From contig NZ_RBII01000001.1 of the NCBI RefSeq assembly GCF_003634015.1, forward strand, positions 1,631,047 through 1,695,046: DNA of 64,000 nt, read 5' to 3'. This document shows positions 43,135 through 51,782 of the stretch, piece by piece; within the stretch, counting starts at the first letter, position 1; each line of letters starts with the position of its first letter. The notes below the pieces were generated by a model. The model was not told the origin of the DNA and did no database searches. It worked only from the letters and a program-made list of their open reading frames with translations. Source of the stretch: Litorimonas taeanensis (GTDB taxonomy: Bacteria > Pseudomonadota > Alphaproteobacteria > Caulobacterales > Maricaulaceae). Made by a program: the position numbers and the translations under genes.

Positions 43135-43902
43135 ATGACCATTATGCAAGATTTTAACTTAACCGACACGAATGTTCTGATTACTGGAGCTTCTTCTGGA
43201 CTTGGTCGAGCAATGTCTATCGCTTGTAGTGAAGCCGGCGCGAATGTTGCTTTGGTAGGTAGAAATAAGGAAGCTCTTGAGCATACTCGCTCATTATTAA
43301 CCCCTAACAACCATCATTGCTTCAGCTATGATGTAACAGAGAGCGCTTTATATACGGAATTATTTAATTCCATAGAGAGCCAAATGGGAAAACTTTCTGG
43401 CTTCGTTCACTCCGCTGGCATTGAGAAGTCTCTGCCTTTAAAGGCAGGTTCTGCTAAACATTACGAGCAAATATTTGATGTGAACACGACAGCAGCCCTT
43501 GAACTCAGTCGCTTCGTCTTAAAGAAAAAATATCGCGCTGAATCAGTCAGTATTATTTTTATGTCATCAATAATGGCCGTAGTCGGCGCGCCAACTCAAA
43601 TGGCCTATGCCGCTTCGAAAGGCGCGCTGGTGTCCGCCGCAAGATGTGCCGCTCTCGAATATGCGAATAAAGGGGCACGCTTTAACTGCATTTCGCCTGG
43701 CTTTGTTGCGGGCACACCTATGTCTGAGGAGTTATTAGAAAAACTCCCTCCTGCAGCTAAAGAAGATCTAATTTCAAGCTACCCTCTCGGCCTAGGCGAA
43801 ACGACCGATATTAGTAATGCTGCTATTTTCCTATTATCACGTGCATCCCGATGGATAACAGGAACGAACATTATGGTTGATGGTGGCTATAGTGCTCGCT
43901 GA
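43135..43902 (+). CDS. SDR-family 3-ketoacyl-ACP reductase-like enzyme (FabG-like)
   Basis: 255-residue SDR with TGASSGLG, catalytic Ser in FMSSIMAVVG and Tyr-x3-Lys in YAASKGAL, and the C-terminal WITGTNIMVDGGY. In this context it would reduce the beta-keto group made by the KAS III enzymes to a hydroxyacyl-ACP. It begins 5 nt after the second KAS III gene. Confidence 0.88.
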   Translation: MTIMQDFNLTDTNVLITGASSGLGRAMSIACSEAGANVALVGRNKEALEHTRSLLTPNNHHCFSYDVTESALYTELFNSIESQMGKLSGFVHSAGIEKSLPLKAGSAKHYEQIFDVNTTAALELSRFVLKKKYRAESVSIIFMSSIMAVVGAPTQMAYAASKGALVSAARCAALEYANKGARFNCISPGFVAGTPMSEELLEKLPPAAKEDLISSYPLGLGETTDISNAAIFLLSRASRWITGTNIMVDGGYSAR

Positions 43903-43951
43903 TAACAGAAAATAGCTTGCTTGCGACAGGATATCAAAAAGGTATTCCCAA

Positions 43952-44581
43952 ATGAAAATTGCTATTTTTGGATCGTCAGGATTTGCAAGAGAAGTTGCAG
44001 ATCTTTGCCATGACATTGGCTATACAGACATGGTTCTGGTCGACGGTTCTAATGATGCCGACACAGTTGCAGGCCTTAAGGTCTTGGATGATAGCCACAT
44101 AAGCACACTAGCAAGCTCAGGGTATGATTTCGTCATTGCCATTGGCAGTCCTCAAATCAGACGAAAAATTGCAAGCCAATACCCAGACTTGAATTTTCCA
44201 AACCTTATCCATCCAACAGTTTCGTTCGGTCGCGGACAAAGAGAACGTCTTGAGGCGTCTCGCGGTAATATATTCTGTGCCGGATGCCGCCTATCTAATA
44301 CAATTGATATTGGCGACTTCTGTACCTTCAATATGAATGTACTCATTGGGCATGATGTCGAAATTCAAAACTATGTATCAGTCATGTCAACCACTGTGAT
44401 TTCTGGGAATGTCACAATTGGCGATAATGTTTATATTGGAAGCGGTGCCCTCATCACTAATGGCAAGCTACATAAAAAACTTACCATTGAGAAAGATGCC
44501 TTTATTGGTATTGGTAGCGTTGTTCTTAGACGCATTAGAGAAGGCCATAAGGTCTTTGGGAACCCCGCAAAAAAAATATAA
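43952..44581 (+). CDS. NeuD/PglD-family sugar acyltransferase
   Basis: 209 residues: an N-terminal Rossmann-like half (IAIFGSSGFAREVADL) and a C-terminal left-handed beta-helix of hexapeptide repeats. The catalytic-type His134 lies in VLIGHDVEI, and GNVTIGDNVYIGSGALI follows. Members acylate the amino group of UDP-linked amino sugars in surface polysaccharide or protein glycosylation. Here it may transfer the acyl group made by the upstream enzymes. Last gene of the cassette; no nucleotide-sugar enzymes are adjacent, so the acceptor must be made elsewhere. Confidence 0.88.
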   Translation: MKIAIFGSSGFAREVADLCHDIGYTDMVLVDGSNDADTVAGLKVLDDSHISTLASSGYDFVIAIGSPQIRRKIASQYPDLNFPNLIHPTVSFGRGQRERLEASRGNIFCAGCRLSNTIDIGDFCTFNMNVLIGHDVEIQNYVSVMSTTVISGNVTIGDNVYIGSGALITNGKLHKKLTIEKDAFIGIGSVVLRRIREGHKVFGNPAKKI

Positions 44582-44608
44582 TCGTGTTGCTAGGTTCCCC
44601 CGTCGGGT

Positions 44609-46000
44609 CTATTTATCAGCCAGCTTCTTTTCCGCTTCTTTAAGTGACTTTCTAGCCTTTTTCAGCTCGCGTTTGGCTTGGTCCAAATCACGTTTTGCGA
44701 GATCGCTGTCTTTCAATTCTTCAAGGAGTTCTTCTACAGATTCCAACATAGATTCTGCCGCGCTTAAATGCGCCTCACGCTCTATTCTATCAAGATTTAA
44801 GCGCTCTAAGGCTTCGTGGTCAAAGTCATCCTCGAACTCAAAATCGTGTTCAAATGTGTGAAAAGCACTCACATCATGTGAATTTTCACCGGTTTTATAC
44901 CGTAGGATGATTGGAGGTTCGCTCTCCCCTGCTTCATCTGCACCAAGCTCTAAGATGACATGATTTTCTATTTGTATGTTTGTGTCATTATTATAATTCG
45001 GAGCCTCTGGCGGAACTGGATACTCAGAATTGAGACCCCTACGGGCCAGTCGTTTCACTTTAATAACATTTCCGTTGTGCGTTTTTATACGGCTATCTTC
45101 GCCGTCTTTATCAATAAATATTGAAAGTTCTTTGGAATCTTTGGATTCCAATAACGGCCGAACGTCATCCAACTTTTTTAGTTTCTTTAATAGGATCTCT
45201 TTGTTTTCACCCTCTAACTTCTTTAGGGTTTTAAGTTGTTTTATCTCGGCAGCCATTGCGCTCTTACGCGCCTGATCCGCTTGATTTCGTTCAGAGTCAA
45301 ACCGCTTAATCAATGTTCTGACGTCTTCTTTTCTCTCGGCATGTTTTTGCTGGAGAGATTCGATACTAACCGCCGGGGGAACGGGCGGTGCCGGATAGCG
45401 CGTAGCCGCCAGAGGTGCCCGGCGCTTTGCCATATCGATGCCCGTTACAAACATTAATTGGTTATCTTCATCAATATCAAATGACCAAGTTTTTGACTCA
45501 CGCGCTTTGGCAGCCGAGTAGCCTTTAATGTCTTTTAGCGGCACAAAAGTCTTTGTTTCATCGGCATTGACTTTGAACGCTTGAATGTCATCACCATTAA
45601 TATTGATTTCATAACAGTGTTTATTGCCATCAATATTTCGAGACACATTGATTTTGGATGCAGATTTAGTGTTCTTGCTACGCGTAATCGATGTTGTGTG
45701 ATGATTGATTTTGGCGTCTTTTGAATGAACAATTGTATCCTCTAAATATTCGGGATGAGAAGCTTCGACGTTGTCGACATAGCTATTTTCATCGCGCTTA
45801 TTCGTATCTGACGCGCTTTCGCTGGCTATCGTCAAAGGCGCCGTAACGACAGCAACCGTAAACATCAACGCGCCTGTCAAACTCCTTGACCAAACCTTGT
45901 TGACTTTGTCAGATGCTAAACATTCCAACCTATCTGTTAAGGGGTGTGCCATACCCAGGGTCAACGGATCTGACATGCCTAAATCCAACCATTTCATCAT
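44609..46000 (-). CDS. Membrane protein downstream of BlaR1-like protease, coiled-coil rich (possible split C-terminal half)
   Basis: 463 residues with one TM helix at about 40-58 (SLTGALMFTVAVVTAPLTIA), then a polar, probably periplasmic region with Pro-rich YPAPPVPPAV and two coiled-coil blocks (about 205-265 and 410-463). The N-terminus HPLTDRLECLAS plus TM helix resembles the part that normally follows the peptidase domain inside BlaR1/M56 proteins. It is in the same reading frame as the M56 gene upstream, separated by one TAA and 33 bases. GAGGAGAG precedes ATG 46000, so it can be translated on its own. No recognised enzymatic domain. Confidence 0.68.
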   Translation of the reverse strand: MMKWLDLGMSDPLTLGMAHPLTDRLECLASDKVNKVWSRSLTGALMFTVAVVTAPLTIASESASDTNKRDENSYVDNVEASHPEYLEDTIVHSKDAKINHHTTSITRSKNTKSASKINVSRNIDGNKHCYEININGDDIQAFKVNADETKTFVPLKDIKGYSAAKARESKTWSFDIDEDNQLMFVTGIDMAKRRAPLAATRYPAPPVPPAVSIESLQQKHAERKEDVRTLIKRFDSERNQADQARKSAMAAEIKQLKTLKKLEGENKEILLKKLKKLDDVRPLLESKDSKELSIFIDKDGEDSRIKTHNGNVIKVKRLARRGLNSEYPVPPEAPNYNNDTNIQIENHVILELGADEAGESEPPIILRYKTGENSHDVSAFHTFEHDFEFEDDFDHEALERLNLDRIEREAHLSAAESMLESVEELLEELKDSDLAKRDLDQAKRELKKARKSLKEAEKKLADK

Positions 46001-46033
46001 TGTCTCTCTCCTCACTATCGGGCTTCTTACCCC

Positions 46034-47089
46034 TTATTCGCCTTGATCACTTAATGCCAAACCAAGCGGAGCTTGATCTCGCTTATTCCCCGCCGCTTTG
46101 GCCGCATGAATTAGGGTTTCTGCGTAAGAATGGGTTGCGGCTTTTCCGCCTGCTTTGGCCAATACCGACGCATCGCAGGCGGCTTCTTGATCCACTCGCA
46201 TTTTATGCGCAGCATAATGCACGAGAGGATTTGGCCAAAACAAAGCTCTGAAACCCAGCACGCCAAGAGCAACCCATAGGTCTCCACGTTTAATATGAGC
46301 CATCTCATGAATGAGGGCAAAACTACGTTGATGCGGTGCGAACTTGTCTTCGAAATCCAAAGGCAAAACGATAAGCGGTGATAGAACGCCTGTGACCATT
46401 GGGCCCGACACCATTTCCGATAGCAAGACATCAGGCTCTGTCTTTAAACCCGTTAGGGCCATGGCCTCTCTGATTGGATCATACAAAGAGTGAGATGGCT
46501 TAACCCCATTCGCTTTTATCACGGTCATAAAGTGATTTTGGCGATAGAGTTGAAAAATAAACCACAGCCCTGCTACCGCAAGCCATATGACCGTGAGCAC
46601 CGGTAATATGGCTTGCATAGTTTGCAACAGGTCAAATGTCGTCTCCGTTACATTTGGGGTTAGTACTGGGTCTAATTTATCCGCCGCATTAATGATGGAA
46701 TGCTCGCTCTTGGGCGTCGCGATGTCACTTACGGTAGCCCCCTGCTCTACTGGCAAGGTCGTCAAACTCTTCACGGAGGACGGATCTGCGGCGTCGTTAG
46801 GCACCTGTTCCTGGCTTTCAAAAGGCGCAAGATTTGGGACACCTACGGGGCTCCCCTTCCCCTGCGCAGTCTCTGAAATCCCCTCCGCGGGCAAAACTTT
46901 ACGCTTGATGAATGGCACCGTCATGGGCGGTAAAACAAGGCGAATGGCTGGTAACAACCAGAGCGCATAGGCCGCGTTCGCGCCAAAGTAACGTGCAAAC
47001 GGGCGCCGTATAACCAACACCAGTCCGATTAAGAAGCTGACCATTAGCCCCGTTTGCAACCCCCAAACTGTGAAGGCCTCCACAGTCAT
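46034..47089 (-). CDS. BlaR1/MecR1-like M56 membrane metallopeptidase (short)
   Basis: 351 residues: TM helices at about 8-28 and 36-54, a long linker of about 100 residues, TM at about 160-182, then the gluzincin motif His261-Glu-x-x-His265 (LIHEMAHIKRGD) and DQEAACDASV. It ends at LGLALSDQGE without the fourth TM helix and sensor domain expected for BlaR1. The missing part may be the next gene. It overlaps the blaI-like gene by 4 nt (47086-47089). In BlaR systems such proteases act on a BlaI-type repressor after a cell-wall or membrane signal. Confidence 0.87.
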   Translation of the reverse strand: MTVEAFTVWGLQTGLMVSFLIGLVLVIRRPFARYFGANAAYALWLLPAIRLVLPPMTVPFIKRKVLPAEGISETAQGKGSPVGVPNLAPFESQEQVPNDAADPSSVKSLTTLPVEQGATVSDIATPKSEHSIINAADKLDPVLTPNVTETTFDLLQTMQAILPVLTVIWLAVAGLWFIFQLYRQNHFMTVIKANGVKPSHSLYDPIREAMALTGLKTEPDVLLSEMVSGPMVTGVLSPLIVLPLDFEDKFAPHQRSFALIHEMAHIKRGDLWVALGVLGFRALFWPNPLVHYAAHKMRVDQEAACDASVLAKAGGKAATHSYAETLIHAAKAAGNKRDQAPLGLALSDQGE

Positions 47090-47454
47090 TTTTTTAATTT
47101 CGCTAAGAGGGCTTCTAGCTCTTCAATGTCGCTATCCGTTAATCCTTCAGACTCGGCCAAATGCGCTACCAAAGGCGCCGCTCGTCCGCCAAAGAGACGA
47201 TCTGTCAAACTTCGTGCGGCTTGCGTCGCATAAGTCTCTTTCTGTATTAATGGGGCATAAAGATAGCGCCGACCATCCGCTTCAGTGGACAAAGCGCCCT
47301 TCTCCACCAAACGCGAGAGCAGGGTTTTAACGGTGCGGCTACTCCAATCTTTCTCATTATCCAGAGCTTTAAAGACATCACTCGCAGCTAAGGGACTTTT
47401 GTCCCAAAGTACGTTCATAATATAAAGTTCAGATTGCGAAATACGCACAGCCAT
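47086..47454 (-). CDS. BlaI/MecI-family transcriptional repressor
   Basis: 122-residue winged-helix repressor (about 5-75: ELYIMNVLWDKSPLAASDVF, then RTVKTLLSRLVEKGAL) with a C-terminal dimerisation helix. It would repress its own operon until cleaved by the M56 partner. Two palindromic operator candidates lie directly upstream. No beta-lactamase gene is nearby, so the regulated target may be the operon itself or remote genes. Confidence 0.9.
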   Translation of the reverse strand: MAVRISQSELYIMNVLWDKSPLAASDVFKALDNEKDWSSRTVKTLLSRLVEKGALSTEADGRRYLYAPLIQKETYATQAARSLTDRLFGGRAAPLVAHLAESEGLTDSDIEELEALLAKLKK

Positions 47455-47468
47455 TGACTATCCTATTA

Positions 47469-47482
47469 ACTACACACGTAGT
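47469..47482. promoter_or_regulatory. BlaI-type operator candidate 1 (ACTAC-ACAC-GTAGT)
   Basis: Inverted repeat with ACTACA-like half-sites as in known BlaI/MecI operators. It lies 15 bases upstream of the repressor start. Confidence 0.6.
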
Positions 47483-47493
47483 CATTACGTTAT

Positions 47494-47509
47494 GACTACA
47501 ACTGTGGTC
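47494..47509. promoter_or_regulatory. BlaI-type operator candidate 2 (GACTACA-AC-TGTGGTC)
   Basis: Second dyad, one mismatch between arms, centred 26 bases from the first. Paired operators are usual for BlaI-type repressors. Confidence 0.55.
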
Positions 47510-47584
47510 AATAGGAAAAGTATCAAACCGGATTAATTTTTCGTTACCTTATGGGCTGGCTGGGGTCGGGAGAACCGCCGTGAC

Positions 47585-48037
47585 TTAATTGTTAAGAGTC
47601 GCAGCGTAGGGCAAACCTTCAAAAATAGGATCAACATAGCGAGTTCGTCCGCCGCCTTCCCAATTTTGTACATTTTTCACGCAAAACCGAACAACCTCGG
47701 GCGTCTGAGATCGTGATTTCAATCGCGCTTCCTGCCGTTGAAAAGCAAGGATTTCGGAGAGCGGCGTTGCCGCCCCATTCGCACAGGCGCTAATCACATC
47801 TTGAGGCGTTGTGTTAGGTAATTGTTTAAACTCTGTCCGGTTATAAGCACGATAATTTACGGAGACACGGTCACCCGATAAATATTTCACAAACACCATC
47901 CGACGATATTCAGGATTATCTGATGGCCCTGATTCTATCAAAAGAACAGGGCTGACATCTGCATATTGCGCCATAGCAGGCGTGGTGGAGAAAAAAGCAA
48001 GGGCCAAACTGGCCGATGACAAAATAACTTTGAACAT
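47585..48037 (-). CDS. Exported protein of unknown function
   Basis: 150 residues with a classical signal peptide ending AMAQ (about residue 24). The mature part of about 126 residues is mixed in charge with two Cys residues (SACANG and RFCVKN) that could form a disulfide. I do not recognise a family. It is monocistronic and lies upstream of the BlaI locus in the opposite half of the region, with no operon partner. Confidence 0.7.
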   Translation of the reverse strand: MFKVILSSASLALAFFSTTPAMAQYADVSPVLLIESGPSDNPEYRRMVFVKYLSGDRVSVNYRAYNRTEFKQLPNTTPQDVISACANGAATPLSEILAFQRQEARLKSRSQTPEVVRFCVKNVQNWEGGGRTRYVDPIFEGLPYAATLNN

Positions 48038-48081
48038 AATGTCCTCATACGCATCGCCCCGACAGCTCTACATACGATATT

Positions 48082-48240
48082 ATGAATAAAAATAAAGTCA
48101 GCTCACGCAGAGGGTTTCCAGATTTTAATGTAGCACGCAAAAAGCGTATCTGGTTGAGCCCTTCACGTATGAATGATTCTAAACACGCCTTAGCAGAGGG
48201 ACTGCATCAACCTAGCATAGATGAGCTTAACTTCGTCTAG
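48082..48240 (+). CDS. Possible small ORF, 52 residues
   Basis: A rightward ORF beginning MNKNKVSSRRGF and ending DELNFV, in a gap between two leftward genes. It is basic at the start and has unremarkable composition. No clear Shine-Dalgarno is visible and I recognise no family, so it may be chance. Confidence 0.25.
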   Translation: MNKNKVSSRRGFPDFNVARKKRIWLSPSRMNDSKHALAEGLHQPSIDELNFV

Positions 48241-48262
48241 GGACGTTTGAGTGCATTGCCTC

Positions 48263-49084
48263 TTAATCAGCAATATTCAAATTCCAGTCATAGTCAAAAT
48301 CATCAAAGTCTTTTGCGGTTTGCATCTGATCTTTTAATGATCCCGACGCAAATTGTGAGAGATAGCGTAGGACATCTGTGTCCGATTGGCCAAAGTCTTT
48401 AGAATACCATTTAAACAGGCTTGATCCGACAAGCTTCCCGTCTTGCGTAATCGTCACGCCTCGCGGGCTTGAGATATAATCGATAGCAGCCTGTGTCAGG
48501 TCAGCCTCAAGACTTTCCGCTTCCCAAGCGCTCGTCTTTAAATTGGGGCATCCAATAGAGGCGCAATTAAACGCGAAATGAACACGGGGCTCTTTATATG
48601 TCGCGCGAACAATATCATGTTCAATATTGTCGAGACTTAATTTCTCACCACGCACTTTCAGAATCTTCCGTTTCCAAGGGCCACGAAAACCGATTTTCAA
48701 AATGGATTTTATTGGATACTCATCCAAAATAACCTCAATCGTTTTTGCATTATAAAGATTAAACCAATAGGCGAGTGTCTCTGCCTCACTGAAGCCAGAG
48801 ATATCTAATTCAGAGAGCGTATTAATATAGGCCACGAGAGCAGCTTTATCTTCTGAGGTAACGCGGTCATAGGCGACTAGGTTTATACCGCCCTGCTCTA
48901 CGACGTATTCAGCCAGAAATGCATCATAAGGCGCATTCAAGGTTTGTTTCGCAGCTTTAGATTCTGTCATCATATCCACCTGCATTTGAGCTTCTGCCGC
49001 ATTGGCTACGCTGGGTAATGTTCCACCTGCTATGAAACACGTGGCAAGTGTAAATAGTGAGGCCTGAATATGTCGTATGTACAT
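48263..49084 (-). CDS. Exported DUF547 protein
   Basis: 273 residues with a signal peptide (ends near VANA, about 29) and a DUF547 domain at about 65-240: AYWFNLYNAKTIEVIL, FRGPWKRKI, HFAFNCASIGCPNL and GSSLFKWYSKDFG are hallmarks. DUF547 proteins are secreted or periplasmic; a role is not established. Conserved Cys residues sit in NCASIGCP. Stand-alone gene. Confidence 0.85.
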   Translation of the reverse strand: MYIRHIQASLFTLATCFIAGGTLPSVANAAEAQMQVDMMTESKAAKQTLNAPYDAFLAEYVVEQGGINLVAYDRVTSEDKAALVAYINTLSELDISGFSEAETLAYWFNLYNAKTIEVILDEYPIKSILKIGFRGPWKRKILKVRGEKLSLDNIEHDIVRATYKEPRVHFAFNCASIGCPNLKTSAWEAESLEADLTQAAIDYISSPRGVTITQDGKLVGSSLFKWYSKDFGQSDTDVLRYLSQFASGSLKDQMQTAKDFDDFDYDWNLNIAD

Positions 49085-49225
49085 GCACCATCCTTGAACG
49101 ATATTAGTCTGGAACCACTATAGCGGATAATCCGAGGAATGCGCCTCACCTCCTCTACACATTTGTGTGTAGCATCAGTTTGGAGGGTAGATACCAGTCA
49201 GAGTAGCATCACAGCCAATGCAATA

Positions 49226-49252
49226 AAAAACCCGCCACAAGGGCGGGTTTTT
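49226..49252. terminator. Intrinsic terminator after rplQ (ribosomal operon end)
   Basis: AAAAACCCGCC and GGCGGGTTTTT form an 11-bp stem around a 5-base loop; on the minus strand it follows rplQ by 22 bases and ends in a T-run. Confidence 0.9.
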
Positions 49253-49273
49253 GAATAGGTTTTGTGCGACAAA

Positions 49274-49687
49274 CTATGCGTCTTCGACCTCTGACATACG
49301 CTCACGGTCAACTTTACCTTTAGCGTCAACATCGCGATCAACAAATTCAATCACAGCCATAGGAGCATTATCACCATAGCGGAAACCAGCCTTCATAATA
49401 CGGATATATCCGCCAGGGCGGTCCGCATAGCGTGGGCCAAGAACGTCAAAAAGTTTCTTTGACTGCTCTTTATTACGTGTACGCGCAATCGCGATACGTC
49501 GGCTATTCAAGTCACCTTTTTTCGCAAGCGTTACAAGCTTCTCAACGAAAGGGCGTAGCTCTTTCGCTTTCGGCAAAGTCGTTACAATCTGCTCATGCTC
49601 AATAAGGCTAGACGCCATATTAGCAAACATCGCTTTACGATGGCTGGCAGTGCGATTTAATTTACGATGGGCCATTTTATGACGCAT
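49274..49687 (-). CDS. rplQ: 50S ribosomal protein L17
   Basis: 137 residues with the L17 start [17 protein letters not shown] and the [15 protein letters not shown] block. A short acidic C-terminal tail follows the core (about 116 residues). Last gene of the alpha operon, 32 nt after rpoA and upstream of a strong terminator. Confidence 0.97.
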   Translation of the reverse strand: MRHKMAHRKLNRTASHRKAMFANMASSLIEHEQIVTTLPKAKELRPFVEKLVTLAKKGDLNSRRIAIARTRNKEQSKKLFDVLGPRYADRPGGYIRIMKAGFRYGDNAPMAVIEFVDRDVDAKGKVDRERMSEVEDA

Positions 49688-49719
49688 GGCTTTATCCTCT
49701 TACAGTTCTTTCAATCGAC

Positions 49720-50736
49720 CTAAATGTGGTCGTCGTATTTCTTGGCTAGTTCTTCGATATTTTCTGGTGGCCAGTTTGGCGCGTCCATACCGAGGTGCAG
49801 ACCCATTGCGGCGAGTACTTCTTTAATTTCATTCAAAGACTTACGACCAAAGTTAGGCGTGCGAAGCATCTCAGCTTCTGATTTCTGAATAAGGTCGCCA
49901 ATATAGACGATATTATCATTTTTCAGGCAGTTCGCTGAACGGACAGAAAGCTCTAATTCGTCAACTTTACGCAGAAGCGCTGGGTTGAAATCAAGCTCTG
50001 GCTTCTCTTCGCCGCGAGACATATCTTCTGGATCATCGAAGTTGACGAACACTTGGAACTGGTCTTGCAGGATACGCGCAGCAACGGCCACGGCGTCTTC
50101 TGGCGTAACAGCACCATTTGTATCAATATCAATGATAAGTTTATCATAATCCAAGACTTGGCCTTCACGTGTATCTTCAACGCGATAAGCCACGCGTTTT
50201 ACAGGCGAATAAAGCGCATCGATAGAGATCAAACCAATTGGAGCATCCTCTGGACGACTATCCGCAGCAGGGACATACCCCTTACCCGTCGTGACAGTCA
50301 GTTCCATACGAATGTCTGCCCCTTCATCGGCTGTACAGATGATGTGATCTTTGTTCAAAATTTCTACATCAGCCGTTTCTTCGATGTCAGCGCCAGTCAC
50401 TGGACCAGAACCCGTTTTACGAAGAAGCAACTTCTTTGGACCTTCCGCATGCATGCGAACAGCCAAGCCTTTAAGGTTCAATACAACATTGGTAACGTCT
50501 TCACGCACACCGGGGATAGACGTAAACTCGTGGACGATACCGTCGATTTGAACAGCAGAGACCGCTGAACCTTGTAGGGATGACAGCAAAACACGGCGAA
50601 GTGCATTACCCAAAGTCATACCAAAACCACGCTCTAGCGGCTCAGCTGTTACAACAGCTTTACGCTCAGGGTCACGGCCGGGCTCGATCTCTGGATTGAT
50701 CGGACGAATAAGTTCTTGCCAATTTTTCTCAATCAC
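49720..50736 (-). CDS. rpoA: RNA polymerase alpha subunit
   Basis: 338 residues. The N-terminal dimerisation domain (about 1-235) carries [20 protein letters not shown], and the C-terminal DNA-binding domain (about 255-320) has the helix-hairpin-helix part [21 protein letters not shown] 102-base spacer with two hairpins separates it from rpsK, the largest spacer after a ribosomal protein gene in the alpha operon. Confidence 0.98.
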   Translation of the reverse strand: MIEKNWQELIRPINPEIEPGRDPERKAVVTAEPLERGFGMTLGNALRRVLLSSLQGSAVSAVQIDGIVHEFTSIPGVREDVTNVVLNLKGLAVRMHAEGPKKLLLRKTGSGPVTGADIEETADVEILNKDHIICTADEGADIRMELTVTTGKGYVPAADSRPEDAPIGLISIDALYSPVKRVAYRVEDTREGQVLDYDKLIIDIDTNGAVTPEDAVAVAARILQDQFQVFVNFDDPEDMSRGEEKPELDFNPALLRKVDELELSVRSANCLKNDNIVYIGDLIQKSEAEMLRTPNFGRKSLNEIKEVLAAMGLHLGMDAPNWPPENIEELAKKYDDHI

Positions 50737-50761
50737 AATTTATGCCTTTTCATATCAGGGT

Positions 50762-50804
50762 CGACGCGTCGATGTTAGCTCAGCTTAAGCCAACGTCGCG
50801 TCGG
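50762..50804 (-). other. Long imperfect hairpin in the rpsK-rpoA spacer
   Basis: CGACGCG near 50762 pairs with CGCGTCG near 50797-50803, and inner segments (GTT/AAC, GCT/AGC) extend the stem with mismatches. Read on the minus strand it lies in the mRNA just upstream of rpoA. Could be a processing or translational control site. Confidence 0.4.
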
Positions 50805-50805
50805 G

Positions 50806-50830
50806 AAAAACCTGCGCACATGGCAGGTTT
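50806..50830 (-). terminator. Terminator-like hairpin between rpsK and rpoA
   Basis: On the minus strand AAACCTGC pairs with GCAGGTTT (8 bp, 7-base loop) followed by TT. It directly follows the rpsK stop. Full termination would silence rpoA, so partial attenuation or RNA processing is more likely. Confidence 0.5.
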
Positions 50831-50838
50831 AGGGCAGA

Positions 50839-51228
50839 TTATACGCGGCGACGCTTTGGTGGGCGGCAACCATTATGCGGAATAGGTGTTACGTCACGAA
50901 TAGTCGTGATAGTAAACCCAGCCGCTTGAAGAGCCCGTACAGCGCTTTCGCGGCCTGATCCTGGGCCGTTCACATTGACTTCCAAAGTCGTCATGCCATG
51001 GTCAGCTGCCTTACGGCCAGCTTCTTCTGAAGCGACCTGAGCCGCATAAGGAGTCGACTTACGTGACCCTTTAAAACCCATTGCGCCAGCAGAGCACCAA
51101 GCAACTGTGTTGCCTTGCGCATCTGTAATCGTAATCATTGTGTTATTGAATGTTGAGTTCACATGAGCGACGCCGGAAGTGATATTCTTCCGATCGGCGC
51201 GGCGAACGCGACCTGGTTCTTTAGCCAT
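50839..51228 (-). CDS. rpsK: 30S ribosomal protein S11
   Basis: 129 residues with [18 protein letters not shown], the [15 protein letters not shown] block and the invariant C-terminus [11 protein letters not shown]. Lies 11 nt after rpsM. Confidence 0.98.
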   Translation of the reverse strand: MAKEPGRVRRADRKNITSGVAHVNSTFNNTMITITDAQGNTVAWCSAGAMGFKGSRKSTPYAAQVASEEAGRKAADHGMTTLEVNVNGPGSGRESAVRALQAAGFTITTIRDVTPIPHNGCRPPKRRRV

Positions 51229-51239
51229 CTCAGCCTACC

Positions 51240-51608
51240 CTATTTCTTCTTGCCAGCGATTGCTTTCGCTGGGCCTTTGCGCGTACGCGCATTTGTGTGT
51301 GTACGCTGACCACGAACTGGAAGACCACGGCGGTGACGAAGACCGCGATAGTTACCCATATCCATGAGGCGTTTTACGTTCTGTGAACGCTCACGGCGAA
51401 GGTCACCTTCAACCTGATAATTCGCATCAATCGTCTCGCGGATTTGCAAAACTTCTTGATCCGTTAGGTCATGCACACGACGCTCGCGTGAGATACCCAC
51501 TTTTTCGCAGATCTCAGTCGCAATAGCCGGTCCAATACCGTGAATATAACGAAGCGCGATTTCAACGCGCTTATTAGTCGGGATGTTTACCCCAGCAATA
51601 CGAGCCAC
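51240..51608 (-). CDS. rpsM: 30S ribosomal protein S13
   Basis: 122 residues from a GTG start that gives the standard [19 protein letters not shown]-terminus and follows AGGAGG with good spacing. The frame is open 39 codons further upstream, but that part is the operon leader. The C-terminal [18 protein letters not shown] is typical. First gene of the alpha operon here. Confidence 0.97.
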   Translation of the reverse strand: MARIAGVNIPTNKRVEIALRYIHGIGPAIATEICEKVGISRERRVHDLTDQEVLQIRETIDANYQVEGDLRRERSQNVKRLMDMGNYRGLRHRRGLPVRGQRTHTNARTRKGPAKAIAGKKK

Positions 51609-51709
51609 TTGCGGCCTCCTCAAAAATCCATCACTCGCTCTGGCCCTGAATAGAAAGCCCACCCCATAGCAAAAGGGGCGAGCGATAAGGACCGTCCGCG
51701 GAAGCGGGT

Positions 51710-51738
51710 TACTTAGTCTTAACACCCCATGCCGTCAA
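51710..51738 (-). promoter_or_regulatory. Candidate promoter of the alpha operon (rpsM)
   Basis: On the minus strand TTGACG (51738-51733), a 17-base spacer and TAAGTA (51715-51710). The -35 is good, the -10 moderate. It lies about 100 bases upstream of rpsM in the adk-rpsM spacer. The leader that follows contains the small hairpin CCGC-TTCC-GCGG and a CCCC/GGGG stem near 51661-51680. Confidence 0.5.
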
Positions 51739-51782
51739 GCGCAGGACGCGTAGTTTAATGAGATTCTTCAGACTCTTTTCGA

